Source of the DNA: Myripristis murdjan
Lineage: Eukaryota > Chordata > Actinopteri > Holocentriformes > Holocentridae
Assembly: GCF_902150065.1 (NCBI RefSeq)
Contig: NC_043980.1
Coordinates: 19,221,183 to 19,285,182, forward strand
DNA: 64,000 nucleotides
Reading direction: 5' to 3'
Position 1 is the first letter of the stretch; the number at the start of each line of letters is the position of its first letter. The position numbers and the translations under genes are program-made. Below, piece after piece: positions 23,880 to 36,449 of this stretch. The notes beneath the pieces are model-generated. The model did no database searches and was not told where the DNA came from. It saw only the letters and a list, made by a program, of their open reading frames with translations.

Positions 23880-25470
23880 TTGTGAAAAAGGTTTATGAAA
23901 ACTCTATGAAAAGGGTCCATTTGTCCATTATAATAATATCCAGTTGATGAACTTAAACATTGTACAAATGCAAGTAGCCAGAAAAGAAATTTGATTCATT
24001 TGTTAAATTTAGCCAACTTCAGCACTGACAAGGTAATCACTGGAGCCATTGTCACTATTAATTTTTATGCTTCATAGCAGGCAGCAAGTAGTGAAGTCAC
24101 TGAGTAAGTAGTGGTACATTAGTGTCCTTGTTGAACGAAGAGCTAATACCATCTTTCTCAATTCCTCATGTCAAGACAAAAAGAAAATGGGGTCAGTTGT
24201 CTCTGTGTGATGTATGGTTCAGGAGCTATGTAGGTTTAAAGTTTTCATTTTTCACAGTTGAAAATCCAGGATGGCCATAAAAGATGGCCCAAAAAATCAT
24301 ACATGGGACAAAAATTTGCGCTGTTAACATCAAAAATCATTTACTAGACACCTTAAGGATTAGAAAAAGCTAGGTTAGAAAAATATAACTTTCGGGTGCA
24401 TGGGACCCCCAACTCCCTACCAGACTACTATGATGTGTAAAAACTGCATTCCAGATAGCTCGAGTACAACTTCTAACCCTTATCTTTTAACAATATGTAA
24501 AAACTGAGTTATGACTTGTAAAACTGATGACCTGCCAAAGCGAGCACCCTCTCTGTTCATCACCCTAAAACCCCCAACTCCCTCACACATCAGCTACCCA
24601 TCGTTGAAGACAAGAAGAGACTTGATTCTCTGTCAGTGTGTTTTGGCATTCAGCTTCAGTCTGCCCCCTACTGCTCTGGTGCTGACATGTCACCTTTGCA
24701 TCATCAGGCTGAGCAGACTTGAATGTCTGAGTAGCAACAGAACCACTGAGTAATGAGGACCAATGAGCTCACGGACGAGGTGTGTCCAGTCCTGTGTGTC
24801 TGGGTTTTAAGTTGAGACGCTTGCAGTGCATTTTTAATTTTTTGTGTCCACATACATGAGTTCACACACTTGCACACTTGTTTACCTTTCAAGTGAAATT
24901 AAAAAGTGTATTTTGGTAATATCACACCAGGCCCATAATTATGGTGTGTTTGTTATTGATTGCTTTGTGTGGCGCATCAGCCTAATGATATTACCGTTCA
25001 ATTATTGAGGTATGACTGCCTGTGTTTTGATTTTGACTTGTTTTCTTGCTTCCCTGTTTTTCCCAGCTCCTGATTTAAAAAAAAAAAAAAAAAAAAAAAA
25101 CTTTTATTAAACTGCCTGCAGTGGCATCAGACTAGATATTTCTTAGTTTTGAGTTCTATGTCTATTGTCTACCAATTCCTGATGAATCTGCATTTTTTCA
25201 TTGCTTTGCTGTGCACTGCTCATTTTTGGGTTGACCATAATTACATTTGTGAGACAATGACACATCAGCCACACCTGATGGTTTACTTGATAACAGGAAA
25301 ACCACTATAGCCCCATCTTCTTAGGTATTTGTGTGTTCGTTTTCTAGACATTACAGCACTACAGTTAAATGTAAATAGACAGTTTGGGGTAATCAGTGGA
25401 TTGTTTATGGATTCCAGCTCATTGCTTTATTCACACAAGCAAATGAGTCTAATTTTGTCTGTTTTTCTGC
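23880..25470. other. Spacer, no gene seen
   Basis: Poly-A at 25078-25100. Reading frames here lack splice or family support. Confidence 0.5.
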
Positions 25471-25475
25471 TGTGT

Positions 25476-25509
25476 GATTGGTTGCTTCACTCCATGAGCA
25501 ATGTATAAG
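25476..25509 (+). promoter_or_regulatory. SCPP D promoter: GATTGG plus TATAAG
   Basis: GATTGG at 25476-25481 and TATAAG at 25504-25509, 22 bp apart, matching SCPP A. Transcription would start near 25533, about 100 bases before the ATG. Confidence 0.6.
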
Positions 25510-25634
25510 TCACTGTCCCCTTGTTCACTGCATCATTTGATTGAAGTGTTTCCGAGGTGGACATTTTGTTGCAGATTTTCATTGATACTGTGGAAACAAC
25601 TGAAAGCAATAGTGATATTTTCAAGGTTTTGAAG

Positions 25635-28185
25635 ATGATTATAACAATCATACTGTCATGTCTTGCCATAATGGCGTCTTCAGTACCTGTAAGTAGCATC
25701 ATCTTTGTTTTCTTTGACAATTTAAAATTGTATTTTCTGTTTTGTGATGTGTTATAGGTTGTAACAAATATGAGTACAGTAATTTAAAAATGTGGATTTT
25801 TTTTTTTTTTTTTTTTTATGATAGCTGCTGTGTCTCTCAAAACTGAAGGAATTTTATTTTTGGGGGCGATGGGTAGGTTCAGGTAAATCCCAATACAGTG
25901 TCTCCACTGCCAGCACAAGGACAGGACCCTCCAGCTCAGAGAGTCCCAACTGTAGAGGCCACAAACCCACAGCCTGAGGCTCAGGTCCCAGCCCAAACTC
26001 AGCCAGACGTGCAGCAGCCCCTGCCTGGGGCCCCTCAACAGCAAGGTCCCCAAGGTGGCCCCCTGCTCCTGCCTCCCCTGCAGCACCATCCCTGGTCCCC
26101 ACAAGGGGGCAGTACAGTGGCTCTTCCCCTCCAGCCGAATGTTCATGGACCTCAGCTTGCTAACCAGCCACAACTGTCCCATCAGCCAATGGTATGGGAT
26201 ATAATTTAAAAGAAGCCTTATCAAGTGAGAAAAGGGGGGAAATACATTTAATTCATATATTTTCCCCAAATATTTTTACATTTTATTTATTTAGTCATTT
26301 AGTCATTTATTTTATTTTTTATATATTTTTTTTCTCGAAAATCAAGCCATGCAGGTCTCAAAAACACTTCCTCTCCTACCACGACTAATACCAACAATAA
26401 TGATGACTAGCCTATGAAACCATTAATAATAATAACTGTCACGATGTTAATAATAATAATGACAATAATGTTAATGATGATGAACTCCAGAATGACTGTT
26501 CAGCAACTTAGGGCATCAATAAACTTGTGTTTGTGACTGTTGTACTTTGCTGTACTTTCAGATTTTCTCTCCTTATGGATACTTCCCTGTGTTCCCGTCA
26601 CAGTCGAGGCATCAGCTGGTGAGATATTACTGAAAAACACACTGCGTGCGCTGTCTGAAACATTCCTCTCCTCCATGCACTCCAGACATGGTGTAATACT
26701 TGGGTGCTGAGTACTTGCCATCTAAAGCTCAAGTGGTTTAATTTATCAACTTGAAAGATTTTGCCTGAAGGTTTTTTTAACACCTTTCTATAGGGGGAAT
26801 GGATTTTTTTTTCAGAATGTGCTGTCAAAATACACAGCAAACATAAAGAACTTGAAAGTCTTCCATAACACACTGTTCATGTGTTGGGTAAACAAAGATG
26901 TCAGAACTTTTCCAATACCTTTGAGATTTAATTTATGTTTTCAAAATTGAAATTCAGAGACTGGCAAAAAAATCAGACATGATATTGGCTTACCTGTAAT
27001 GTATCATCACCGCACATGATAAAGTAATTACATGTCATTGTGTTGAACTGACTGATGGCTGGAGTTGAAAACTGTTCAAAGACGTATCATGTTGTGAAAT
27101 CAGTTTTTCTCATACAGTTGCACAACTGGTGAAAAATGTTAAAATGAAGAATTTTGCAAATTACATTTTTGTTCCTCCATTTTCCCCCAGTACTCCCCAT
27201 ATGGATTCCCAATGATTTTCCAATCACCTCTCCCACAAAGTCCAGCACATCAGCCACCAACTAATCCAGTGACACCTGCAGAAATACCCTCAGGTCCCAC
27301 TGCTTCAGGAAATACTCCTCAACAAACACAGCAGCAGCAGGTACTGCATCTTTAAACATTAACCTTGACCCTGACGGTGGTGCTCATCAAATGAGGGGGG
27401 CAGTAAATCTGGATTTTACAATTGCACAGGATGGCTAGAGCACCAATATATGGAATGACGTTTGCATTCTGATTTTTATCCACAGGCTCCTCAAATCATA
27501 TACACATTTCAGCAGCCAATGGTAAGTAATATAATGTGTGGAAACTATAGGAAGTGAATATTAACATAATTAATCTGTGTTGCCTGGTTTTACTGTTTTA
27601 TGCCTGATGTTTTATTTTACTTGTTCTGTTTCTCTGTGCTAGCACTCTCCACTTGGTGCTCTAAGCTCAGAGGAGCTTGAGGTAACGCAGGCCAAATTCT
27701 TTATCTGTTTCCCAAGATGTAGAAATACCACACTGAGTGAACCCAACGAACCCACTGATCCCACCTTCCTCATCCCTGTCTTTTTGTTTCAGGTGGCAGC
27801 TAGAATGAGCCGTCTGGGTGTGTATCTGCCCAGTATCCACCCCAACATACCCATTAACCCCATGGTACCTGTAAGCCAGGCCCCTGCCCCTGGCCCTGCC
27901 CCTGCCCCTGGCCCTGCGCCTGCCAGCCCAGGACAGCCTGACTTACACTCGGCATCTGGTGGTGCTACACAAACTCAGGGACTCCATCCCAGTGCCAACA
28001 ACACCCCAGTGGGTCTGGAGACAGCCACTGTCCAAACACCAGTTCAACCTGACCACCAGCAAAATAAACCTGCATCTGTGTCTGAAGCCACTCCACCTGC
28101 GCTCCCCGACCTGAACAGGACCTCCCCCCCTGAGTCTGCAGCCACCAGCAGTGTCACCTCAGATGCCATTAATGACTATCCTTGA
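25635..28185 (+). CDS. odam: SCPP gene D: odontogenic ameloblast-associated protein (ODAM)-like
   Basis: Seven coding exons, all phase 0: 25635-25688, 25883-26191, 26562-26618, 27191-27340, 27486-27521, 27643-27681 and 27793-28185 (345 residues). The order is signal peptide (MIITIILSCLAIMASSVP), a Pro/Gln-rich exon (19-121), then IFSPYGYFPVF and YSPYGFPMIF aromatic segments. Next come APQIIYTFQQPM, LSSEELE, and a last exon starting VAARMSRLGVYLPSIHPN. The order AP.I, then S..EE, then GV.(M/L)PS..P matches the C-terminal half of ODAM. ODAM is a secreted SCPP of enamel-organ and junctional epithelium. Phosphorylation is expected at SSEE. The final exon has a short PAPGPAPAPG repeat and a Thr/Ser/Pro-rich tail. 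AATAAA is at 28381-28386. The symbol rests on motif order, not an alignment; amelotin (which also has SSEEL) is the alternative. Confidence 0.72.
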
Positions 28186-28399
28186 GAGTTACCCATAAAA
28201 TACTGATAAGGCATAGACATTATAAATGAAAAGGTGCAAAGTATAAATTAATATTTTATCCATGGGGTGTTGCATGGTGGGTTGTTTGTATTATCTTTGT
28301 CATAATGTATTTGACTGATTATTAGGGTGAAAACCTTTTGTCATACTAGCATCATTGCATTTTTTCTAAATAACATATCAAATAAAAACAAGAAAGAAC

Positions 28400-30040
28400 A
28401 AATCTGAACTTTTGCTCCATTTTATCTCACGTACAGTCATAATTTGTAGTTTATTGGTAGTTTCAAAAAGCCATCATTTCATAAAATATTCAGTTAATCC
28501 ACACTCTTTCGACTATCTCTTATTGAATTTTTTTTTTTTTTTTTTTTTTTTAGAAACATCCTGTCTCATGTTCAAAACTGGTAGTTGCCTGGTGCAGCCA
28601 CAAGCTCCTGATTTTGTCCAGTGAACAGCTGCATTGGAGGACTTTAACTTTCTGTTAACACGACACTACATCAGAACATATCAACAAAATGCACAATATA
28701 ACAAAATATAACTTAAATATAGCAAAATATAACTTAAATGACTTAATGACTTACTTTATCTTAAGTGTCCTACACCTATGTGGTGGCTTTGCCATTCATG
28801 ATGCTTTCTAAAATGTATAATCTGTGTTTTGTTACTATTAACGATCAGTCTGCTACCAAAACAATATCATCAGCATCTAACAAAATACTTAAATTCATAT
28901 TTTATCAATCACAATGCCAAGATTGACCTGCTTAATTTTTTCAGCTAAGTCATTTATGTAAAGGGTAGGCAATGTAAGGAAAAGTACAACTCCCTGCCTC
29001 ACTCTAAATGAAGTAGGAAACCAGCCAGTCTTGAAGTTGTTTAACTGCACGCACGAAGCTGTGGCTTTATGAAAGGCTTTGAAGATACTATAAACTTTTA
29101 CCATTGATACCATAATATATCAGTTTATACTCCAAACAGTTCCTATTGAATAAAAAAAAAGCACAAAACAGGCATTTTTCCCCTCTTGTAATCTTCCTCT
29201 CACCACTGACAATATGACATAAATATGGTCAATACATGCCCTGAATCAGTGCTTTTCACCCCAGTGACTCCATAATGTTAGGGGAGTCGGCTGATAAGTA
29301 GACCAGTAGTTATTAACCATCGTGCTCAGACCTTTTCCACATAATTAATAAGATTTGGGCTGTGTCCAGGCCCTCTTTACATGTGAAGTAGTCAGTAATT
29401 TGGTGTACCTTAGAATTTTGCGGTTCCCCTCACTGTTACTAGCTTACTGCAGTATAATGTCATATTAAAAATGTTAGAATAAAACACTTCTACCTTTGAT
29501 GCTAAAGGGATGACCAACGACTACATTTTCTAACTAGTCATTAGTACTATACTATTTAATACCAGACCCCAAGAATATATACAGTAACACTTCAGATTTG
29601 ATATGAATCTGTAATGATTTATGATTTGTTTAAATAAAAGCATAGGTTTTGTGATAAAATGAGCCCCCATAATAGGCTTCAAACATCAGAAAGTGTATCA
29701 TATTTCCTTGTTCCTCACAACCAGTTGTAATTAAACATCCAGAGAAAACTCACCTGAGTCAATACAGCGATAATACTCATTTTAACAGACAGGATATTTA
29801 ACATGCTCTTGACATATCAGACTCCCTTCATGCACAGCCAGAGGTGATTTCATTAGGTCTTATGATGTTGTAACGGGGCACCTGATCATACACAGGATTG
29901 AGGGATCAGCCATGATTAATGCACATTTCAAGCCAAAAATGTATTTTGAGATTTCTCTGACAGATACAGCTATCAAAGCACTTTTTTGGGGGGGGAATTA
30001 TAACAGACAGTCCTTGGATTATCACCAACACCTGCCAAAG
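28400..30040. other. Spacer with one LINE fragment
   Basis: Apart from the reverse-transcriptase fragment at 28890-29113 and a poly-T at 28529-28551 I see nothing recognisable. Confidence 0.5.
28890..29113 (-). mobile_element. LINE (non-LTR) reverse-transcriptase fragment
   Basis: The minus strand encodes GWFPTSFRVRQGVVLFLTLP followed by TLYINDLAEKIKQ. This is close to the conserved (G)VRQG..LSP.LF.L(Y/F)INDL block of non-LTR reverse transcriptases, with the expected LSP altered. Only about 75 residues remain, so the clade is not certain. It sits between SCPP D and E and is antisense to them. Confidence 0.7.
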
Positions 30041-30077
30041 GATTGATGGTCCTTTTGTTTCAGCAGCAAATAAATAG
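30041..30077 (+). promoter_or_regulatory. SCPP E candidate promoter: GATTGA plus AAATAAATAG
   Basis: GATTGA at 30041-30046 lies about 21-22 bp before an AAATAAATAG box (30068-30077). This is the same spacing as SCPP A, D, F and G, with one base changed in the upstream box. A non-coding exon ends AAAG before GTAAGG near 30156. Confidence 0.45.
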
Positions 30078-30311
30078 GAGCAGATGTCTCTCCACTCTTC
30101 CCACTTCTCCACCACCATCCCTCAGTACTCGTGTGGTGCTAAAAAGGGAAAGGTAAGGATGAACCACCTAAGAAATATCTTGCTGCATTTCTTAATGGAA
30201 ACTGCTTGAAACTATGCTCTATATAGCATTGATGTTAAGACTGATGCAAGGTACTGTATTACTGTAAGTATAAATAAAATAATGCAACTTTGTTTCACAG
30301 CTTCATTCAAA

Positions 30312-31359
30312 ATGAAAGGCTTCCTGCTTGCTGCCTGCATCCTTGGGACGGCTCTCTGCGCCCCTGTAAGAAAAAAAACAACAACAACAACAAAACATCT
30401 TAATCTGTCTCTTTTATATCTCACTTTTCTCACTTTTTCTCACATGTATATTATAGTACAATACAGCACCATTACATTAAACTCTATACATTTTACAAAT
30501 AACAATTAATGTTGGTTATTGATATACTGAGCTGCAGCTGATTAAATTTAGAGTATTTTCTCTTAACACCATTTCCAGCAGCAAATGTACATGGAGTTCG
30601 ACTTCCATCATGCTCCAGCTGAGGTAAGAAACTGTCAACTGGAATATCATGAAAAACACAAAACCCACAACGCTCACTTGTGAAGCTCTGCCACTGGCCA
30701 AGCACGTCTTTCATCAAGGTCCATTATTATCAGATCACCACTGAGTGTAGCTGCACAGTGCTTGTGGATGTCAGCTCTCATTGTGTCCCACACCCATGTA
30801 AAGAGAGCATTTTTCTATCAATCTGATCTTTACAGGCAGTCCAGGCTGCCCCTGATGGAGCCTCGGCCGAAAGTCTGGAAGTGGTAAGAGCCAGCTTTTG
30901 GTTATTTAAATTTTTAGGCATTTGCATACAAAGACAGCTCTTGTCTATCATTACTATCCTGAATATGTGTGTGTTTTACAGCTTCTCCCTGTTGATGCCC
31001 AGAGACAGCCCATTGCAGGACCTGTGAGTTGATAAATTGGCACAGCGTGTGCACACCTGGCAAAAAATTTTAAGTATTAAAGCTTGATCAACGTGCACAT
31101 TCTCCTGAAATGGGTGGTGCTAGGAGCAGATCCCCAAATGTGAGTGCTCCCGCACTCACATTAAACAGCAGAGCTTTAATGTGAGTGCGGGAGCAAGTTG
31201 TGATTTTTTTGCAGTGAAAAGAATTTTAAGTATCATGAAAGCTTACCCTGCCAACTGAATGAAGCAAAATAATGTTATATTTATACGTTAGAGCTGTCTT
31301 TGCATCAATTATATGTGAGGCATTTTAGTTTTAAAAAGTTGTGTGTGTGTGCGTGTGTG

Positions 31360-31392
<33 letters not shown>

Positions 31393-31602
31393 ATTCATAA
31401 AAAGGTCCATGGTTTCATCAAGGAGGAAATTCCCCAGCCCAATGGCAAAGAGAGTAAGGAGGTGGTAAGTGACACCAGATGTACATGACTATAACAGACT
31501 TTATTGTAGGCACTTAGAAGGGCAGTCTGCTTTAAGGTGCACAATGCAAAATTAAATTTGAAGCGAGGGCCCTAAAGATTCAACTGACAAAAACAATACT
31601 TA

Positions 31603-31649
<47 letters not shown>

Positions 31650-32333
31650 ATAATAATAATAATAACAACAACAACAACAACAACAACAGCAACAACAACA
31701 ACAATAAATAAGCTTGAAATTTGAATGTTGAGTCAAAATCCCTGTCCTTTGCTATGTCAGTTGATATTTGTTTTGATTTTTGAATTCTACTTACTTCAAT
31801 CAGCTCTACATTTTCGATAATGGACCCTCACATGCTCACTATGAACTGTCTTTTCTCCTCAATATTTCCTTCAGTTCCACCCCTTTGGTTTCAACCAGCC
31901 TGTTCCTGTTGTCCCTGCTGCTCCTGTTGCCCCTGTTGCCCCTGTTGCTCCTGTTGCCCCTGCTGCACCGGCTGTACCAGCTGCACCAGTTGCACCAGTT
32001 GCACCCATGCTCCAAATTGCAGCTGCCGTCCCTGTAAGGATGACTGTCATTTTTCATTGGCAGCTACTGAAGTTTGTTGAACATTGAAAACTGTCAGGAT
32101 CGCATGTTTGTGCAGGGGGAAAAGTACAGCAGGTTCTCAATACAAGTGATGTGAGCTCACTGACATGGAAATCATGGCACTGAGTTTATTTCCAAATGAG
32201 TGTGTCAGGGAAACTGTCTACCAGCTGTTTCTGCTGAGTTTGTCTTTACTGCTGATTGGCTCATCGGAAACCTTTATCATCTCAGGCTCCCAAACCCAAA
32301 GATGATGATGATGACGATGATGACGATGAGTAA
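30312..32333 (+). CDS. SCPP gene E: secreted protein with PVA repeats and poly-Asp C-terminus
   Basis: Seven coding exons, all phase 0: 30312-30365, 30579-30623, 30836-30883, 30982-31023, 31405-31464, 31875-32033 and 32286-32333 (151 residues). The signal peptide is MKGFLLAACILGTALCAP. Next come QQMYMEFDFHHAPAE, then ASAESLEV, then an exon VHGFIKEEIPQPNGKESKEV joined to FHPFGFNQP. These last two match the exon pair of SCPP F (IIKYSLPKAPGRKSVEI, then YYPYDF). A PVAP/PAAP repeat follows. The last coding exon is APKPK plus nine aspartates and a glutamate. A donor GTGAGT follows the stop, leading to a 3' UTR exon at about 32813 with AATAAA at 32977-32982. The acid tail suggests calcium or mineral binding, which is an inference. 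A (GT)n run lies just before the acceptor of the fifth coding exon. Confidence 0.78.
31145..31195. repeat. Perfect 21-bp hairpin in an SCPP E intron
   Basis: The 21 bases at 31145-31165 are the exact reverse complement of 31175-31195, with a 9-base loop. It lies in the intron between the fourth and fifth coding exons. It could be a small foldback remnant or an RNA hairpin; there is no direct sign of a microRNA. Confidence 0.7.
31342..31392. repeat. (GT)n microsatellite next to a splice acceptor
   Basis: The GT run ends about 12 bases before the acceptor of the fifth coding exon of SCPP E, replacing the usual pyrimidine tract. A (CTA)n(ATA)n(ACA)n compound repeat is at 31606-31706 in the next intron, and (ATT)n at 32691-32720. 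Confidence 0.85.
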
Positions 32334-32689
32334 AATGTGAGTCAGCATGGCCTGCACACACTTGCTATTTACGCATACACACGCACAGGCACATGCACAC
32401 ATACGCACACACACATAAAAACATCAAGTGTAATTTCAGAAGATATTATATTAAATGAATTTCTGAATTTAAAGTATATCAGAGCATCATTAGCTCCGTT
32501 CTTGGGGGAATGATAGCAATCATCTGAATACATTACTGGAAAATTTGTAATTTCTTTTCACGGCTTGAGTCTCATCAGCAAATGATTATATTTCTGCATT
32601 TCTTTGGTAGTCTGCTTTGTGTATTTTCTGATGCACTCAGCTTGCATTTCTTGTTTTGCTTATCTTTTTTAGTTCACAATTATGTTTCA

Positions 32690-32720
<31 letters not shown>

Positions 32721-32999
32721 TATTTGTTTATTTATTTATTTGCTATCAATACAATAGTAGAGATATATTTGTGTTATGTATTTTATCTGTGCTATTTCTT
32801 CTCCCTATTCAGGACTGATTGTATGTCAACGATGTCCCGTCAACACCGCTCTGAATTTCCCAAAGCAGACTGACAGAAATAGTTCTATGCCATGAGATTT
32901 TTTTTTTTTTTTTTTTTTTTTAGCTCCTGGATTTTCCCTTGTGTTATGGGCCAAGTTTGTTATCAGTATTCTTGGTAATAAACATCATGAACTAATTCA

Positions 33000-34390
33000 C
33001 AAAGTCTCCATTGTGGTATTTATTTTAAATAAGTACTGTTTGAGGTTATTTAATATTCATGTAGTGATAGCACATAAAGCTGTGGAATATGCCATTAAAT
33101 AAACAGTTTCATCAGTTTTCACACTATCTGAGAAATCCCAGAGGTCACTACCTTTTAAGTAGCCAGTGTGTAATCCTGTGCTTTTAAGAGATAACGGGAA
33201 TAAACCACATTCAGTTGTTTGCAGTTAAATTGCTATATTCATACACCTCAACCCTGCTATTTAAAAAACCTCTCTGTAAATATACTCTCCACTTCACAAG
33301 CCTTTCTTTCACACACGCACAAGCATACAGTACCCTTTGAAGCATATCCAAGCATCAACATGAAGATGTTTCTTTAAGATCATTTAATTCTATGATTCAT
33401 TTGGGGAAAAAAAGTTTGGAATTTCTATCTATGTTTTGTATTCATACAGCGCTTCCTAAGTACATGCCAGTGGTCTGGATAGACTTGACTTAACCCTTTG
33501 GAGTTTTATTTTCCCTTAAAATTTCCCTTAAGTAGCTCCACAGTCATAAGTATTTTTTCTATATGATATTTAAGCAATATCATACAAGAGTGCTGTTACA
33601 CAGAATATCATCACAGCTGTTTTTAAGTCGTATGCACGAGGCCACAGGCCAAAGATTATCACAGCATTTATACAGTTCGGATTTTTATCAAAAAATGGTG
33701 AGAAGACACAACACATTATTAATTACTCACCAACACAAGTAGTTCCATCAAAAATCAAGCAGCTGAATTGAACACTGTGGCTACCTGATCTGTTCCTCCA
33801 GCCATCGGTGCTGAGCATGTGCAACAGATATTTGATCTGATTAAATGCTCAGTAAAACAGTGAAAACCTAAGCCTGTTAGTTAGATATAGTCTTTTTTCA
33901 TGTGCTTAGGAAATGGGACACAGGAAGACTGTTGCCAGTAGCTTTTTTTTTTTTTTTTCTTTCCTGTGGCTCATTAAGATGTGCCAGCGCAGTAACATTA
34001 TGGATCGGTTAGTGACAAACATGAACAGGTTCCTGAACACTACTATCTTGCTCTGAAAAGTGGCTGTAAAGCAGCTCTTCCTGAGCCATAGCCAAAACCA
34101 GAATCACCAAGTCTGGGAGGCAGCACTGCCAGTAAAAGTAAAAGTTTCCACACTTGTTCCACACTCTTCCTTCCTCCCACACTTTGTCTTCTGACAACAA
34201 TTCTTGATTTAACTCCATTTATTTTTGGTTAACGTTACATTCTTAATTAATGCAACTAACAGCTATTACTGAAGGCGGAGTGATACATAATAGTAAAACA
34301 CCAGAGTGCTCTTATACTGTATATCAGCACTCATGCAATGCCTCTTGTCCAATCAGGTTGCACCACCAGCACTAACTGTTGTCAGGTTTA
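33000..34390. other. Spacer, no gene seen
   Basis: AT-rich and non-coding as far as can be read. A poly-T is at 33942-33958. Confidence 0.45.
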
Positions 34391-34400
34391 CATTAAGGAA

Positions 34401-34500
34401 AATATTCAAACCCAAGATGCCATTATTTCAAGGCTGGACTATTATATCAAATAGAAAAGATAACAATGTCTCGTACATCATTTTATACACATTTTCCTGT
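34401..34500 (+). repeat. Dispersed repeat, copy 1
   Basis: Shares ATATTCAAACCCAA, TTATATCAAATAGAAAAGAT and CATTTTAT.CACATTT, in the same order, with 63903-64000. Family unknown; the second copy runs off the window end. Confidence 0.6.
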
Positions 34501-34739
34501 AGTTCAAGAGGGCATATTTGGTATTTTTTGGAAACCTTGAGATCTCAACTAGAATTTAAAATAAAGTTCTGGGGGTTTGAACAAAGCTTGGCCACACAGT
34601 GTGCATTTGAAATAATTACCCCACCAATGGGTTTAAGTTGATGTACTTGCTATCTGCTATTGTCATAGTTGTGGTATGGATGCAGAATGTGTTTCTTTGC
34701 ATGCAAGCACTATAGTCCGGTGGCTATGCGATGTATGTC

Positions 34740-35600
34740 AAGAACACTTGCTGTGCATAATCTGAAAATGTCTTTGCAGCACCAGGTCGTAGCATGTTCA
34801 TGATAGCAGCCCCATCAGGAATGATGACCTGGACAGTGGGAATGGATGCATTTTCATGTGAAGGAACCAGGTCCATCAAACAGCCCACGAAGTCTGACTT
34901 GGTACCAGTTCTCAGCTTGCCCATTTGTGACAGTGCTGGTGGACATGCCTGGTTTTCATGCTCAAAGCATCATGCTGCTTGCCTTTACTGGTTTTGACAT
35001 TGTGTCATCATTTGGAGGTAACATGGGATACATGGAAGAACTTCAGTGATGTGACTCGTGCCTTCTGTGCCTTGGCTACCACAGCAGACACCGTAGATGA
35101 CTGGATGGAGCCTCTTGAACAATTTGTGGTATTGCTGTATGACCGCACTAGCAGCCAGGAATCACGGAAGCAGCTGTTCACCCAAAAAGGTAGAATGATT
35201 GATGGACTCTCCCCCAACACAAGCAGCACAACATACAAAGAGGGCAGCCTACCAAGCTGGTCACTGCTGGGGACAGGCCATGGTTGCAGTCCCTGAACTC
35301 CCCTCCCCAGGTGACTCGGGGTGGAAGAGGAAGGACACAGAATGAATGAATGAATGAATGAATAATTTAACCCACTTTTTTACACCTGTAAAATGTGTCA
35401 TGTGACAACAAAGTTGATTCTGATTATGACAGGTGGATGGGAAGTTCACTGGACCACACTACCAGAAGCATGCCTGGCATGTTGCGACCTCCTCCACTGT
35501 GGTTGTAAAAAGGTGTTGTGGAAGATGCAAATGTGCCAAGGCAGCACTTCAGTGCACTGCCCTTTGCTACTGTGGTGGACTGTGCCATGATACGTAACTT
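34740..35600 (+). mobile_element. Broken fossil of an unclassified repetitive element
   Basis: Several frames on the + strand carry pieces such as FTGFDIVSSFGG and, downstream, GRCKCAKAALQCTALCYCGG. The second is a cysteine-rich tail that recurs in many unannotated animal proteins, which look like multicopy elements. The region is clearly broken and its ends are not visible; a family name is not justified. An (ATGA)n run is at 35341-35362. It lies between SCPP E and F and is not part of either. Confidence 0.45.
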
Positions 35601-35889
35601 TGTGTTGTCACACTTTCTTTCCTCTTTGGCTTTATTAAAAATGCCTTTAGGCTAAATGGTATCCTCTGTATTGCTGTATAGTTCCACTTTGGCCATTGCC
35701 ATAACATACATGCATTTCATGGCATATCTGTCAACATCTTAGAAAACATGTACAGTATACTCTACCGAAATACATATTTTGATGGTTTTTACAATTATTT
35801 AATTAACTGAATGCCAGAAATATGTAGTTAGGTAGTTGCTAGCATGTTGTAAATAGTACCACTGTATTCCTCATCTTTGAAAATGTCGG

Positions 35890-36130
35890 ATTAGCCACCA
35901 GGATCAAGATCCTAGGTGGTCTAGAACCTGAGTTACAGGTAAAATCACAGCAGGCGTCAGCCATTTTGAAAAATGGTTGCCACCGTTACCATGGGACAAC
36001 TCTGCGATGGCCCTATAGCCAAAAATGATCCTTAGGGCATGCTCTAACAGTGTGCCAAATTTCATGCTTGTATCGTAAAGTGCACGATTCCATCAAAATA
36101 TTGCACGTAGCCGCTGGACTACTAAACAAT
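35890..36130. repeat. Probable interspersed repeat
   Basis: The wording around GTGCCAAATTTCATGCTTGT and CAGCCATTTTGAAAAATGG looks like a repeat I associate with many fish genomes. There is no internal proof in this window because only one copy is present. Confidence 0.3.
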
Positions 36131-36414
36131 TCTATGATTACAAGACAAATTTTTATATAATATTACTGTTTCTGGTATATATGCAAGAATACTGCAGCTG
36201 TGCAGTGGCATCTAAAATCTATGAAGAAAATATGTGTGTATGTCATGAATGCTAGAGTGAGGAGCGAGCAGTGCTAAGGTGTGCACTCTGCTAGACAATA
36301 TAATCAGCCAGAGTCTGCTATTAGACAGAAAGTGGATCTGACCACTGGTCATTTACTAAAGCTCAAGACTAGACACAACTACCTACTCATTGGGTATCAT
36401 CACTCATCGACTCT

Positions 36415-36449
36415 GATTGGCTCTGAGATGAGCTGATACCCTTTAAAAG
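36415..36449 (+). promoter_or_regulatory. SCPP F promoter: GATTGG plus TTTAAAAG
   Basis: GATTGG at 36415-36420 and TTTAAAAG at 36442-36449, 21 bp apart. A non-coding exon follows, ending near 36523 before GTGAGT. Confidence 0.65.

Noticed and set aside
31839-32080. Cys-rich + frame (CCSCCPCCPCC...) over the sixth coding exon of SCPP E
   Set aside because: Wrong frame; the PVAP frame keeps phase with both neighbouring exons.
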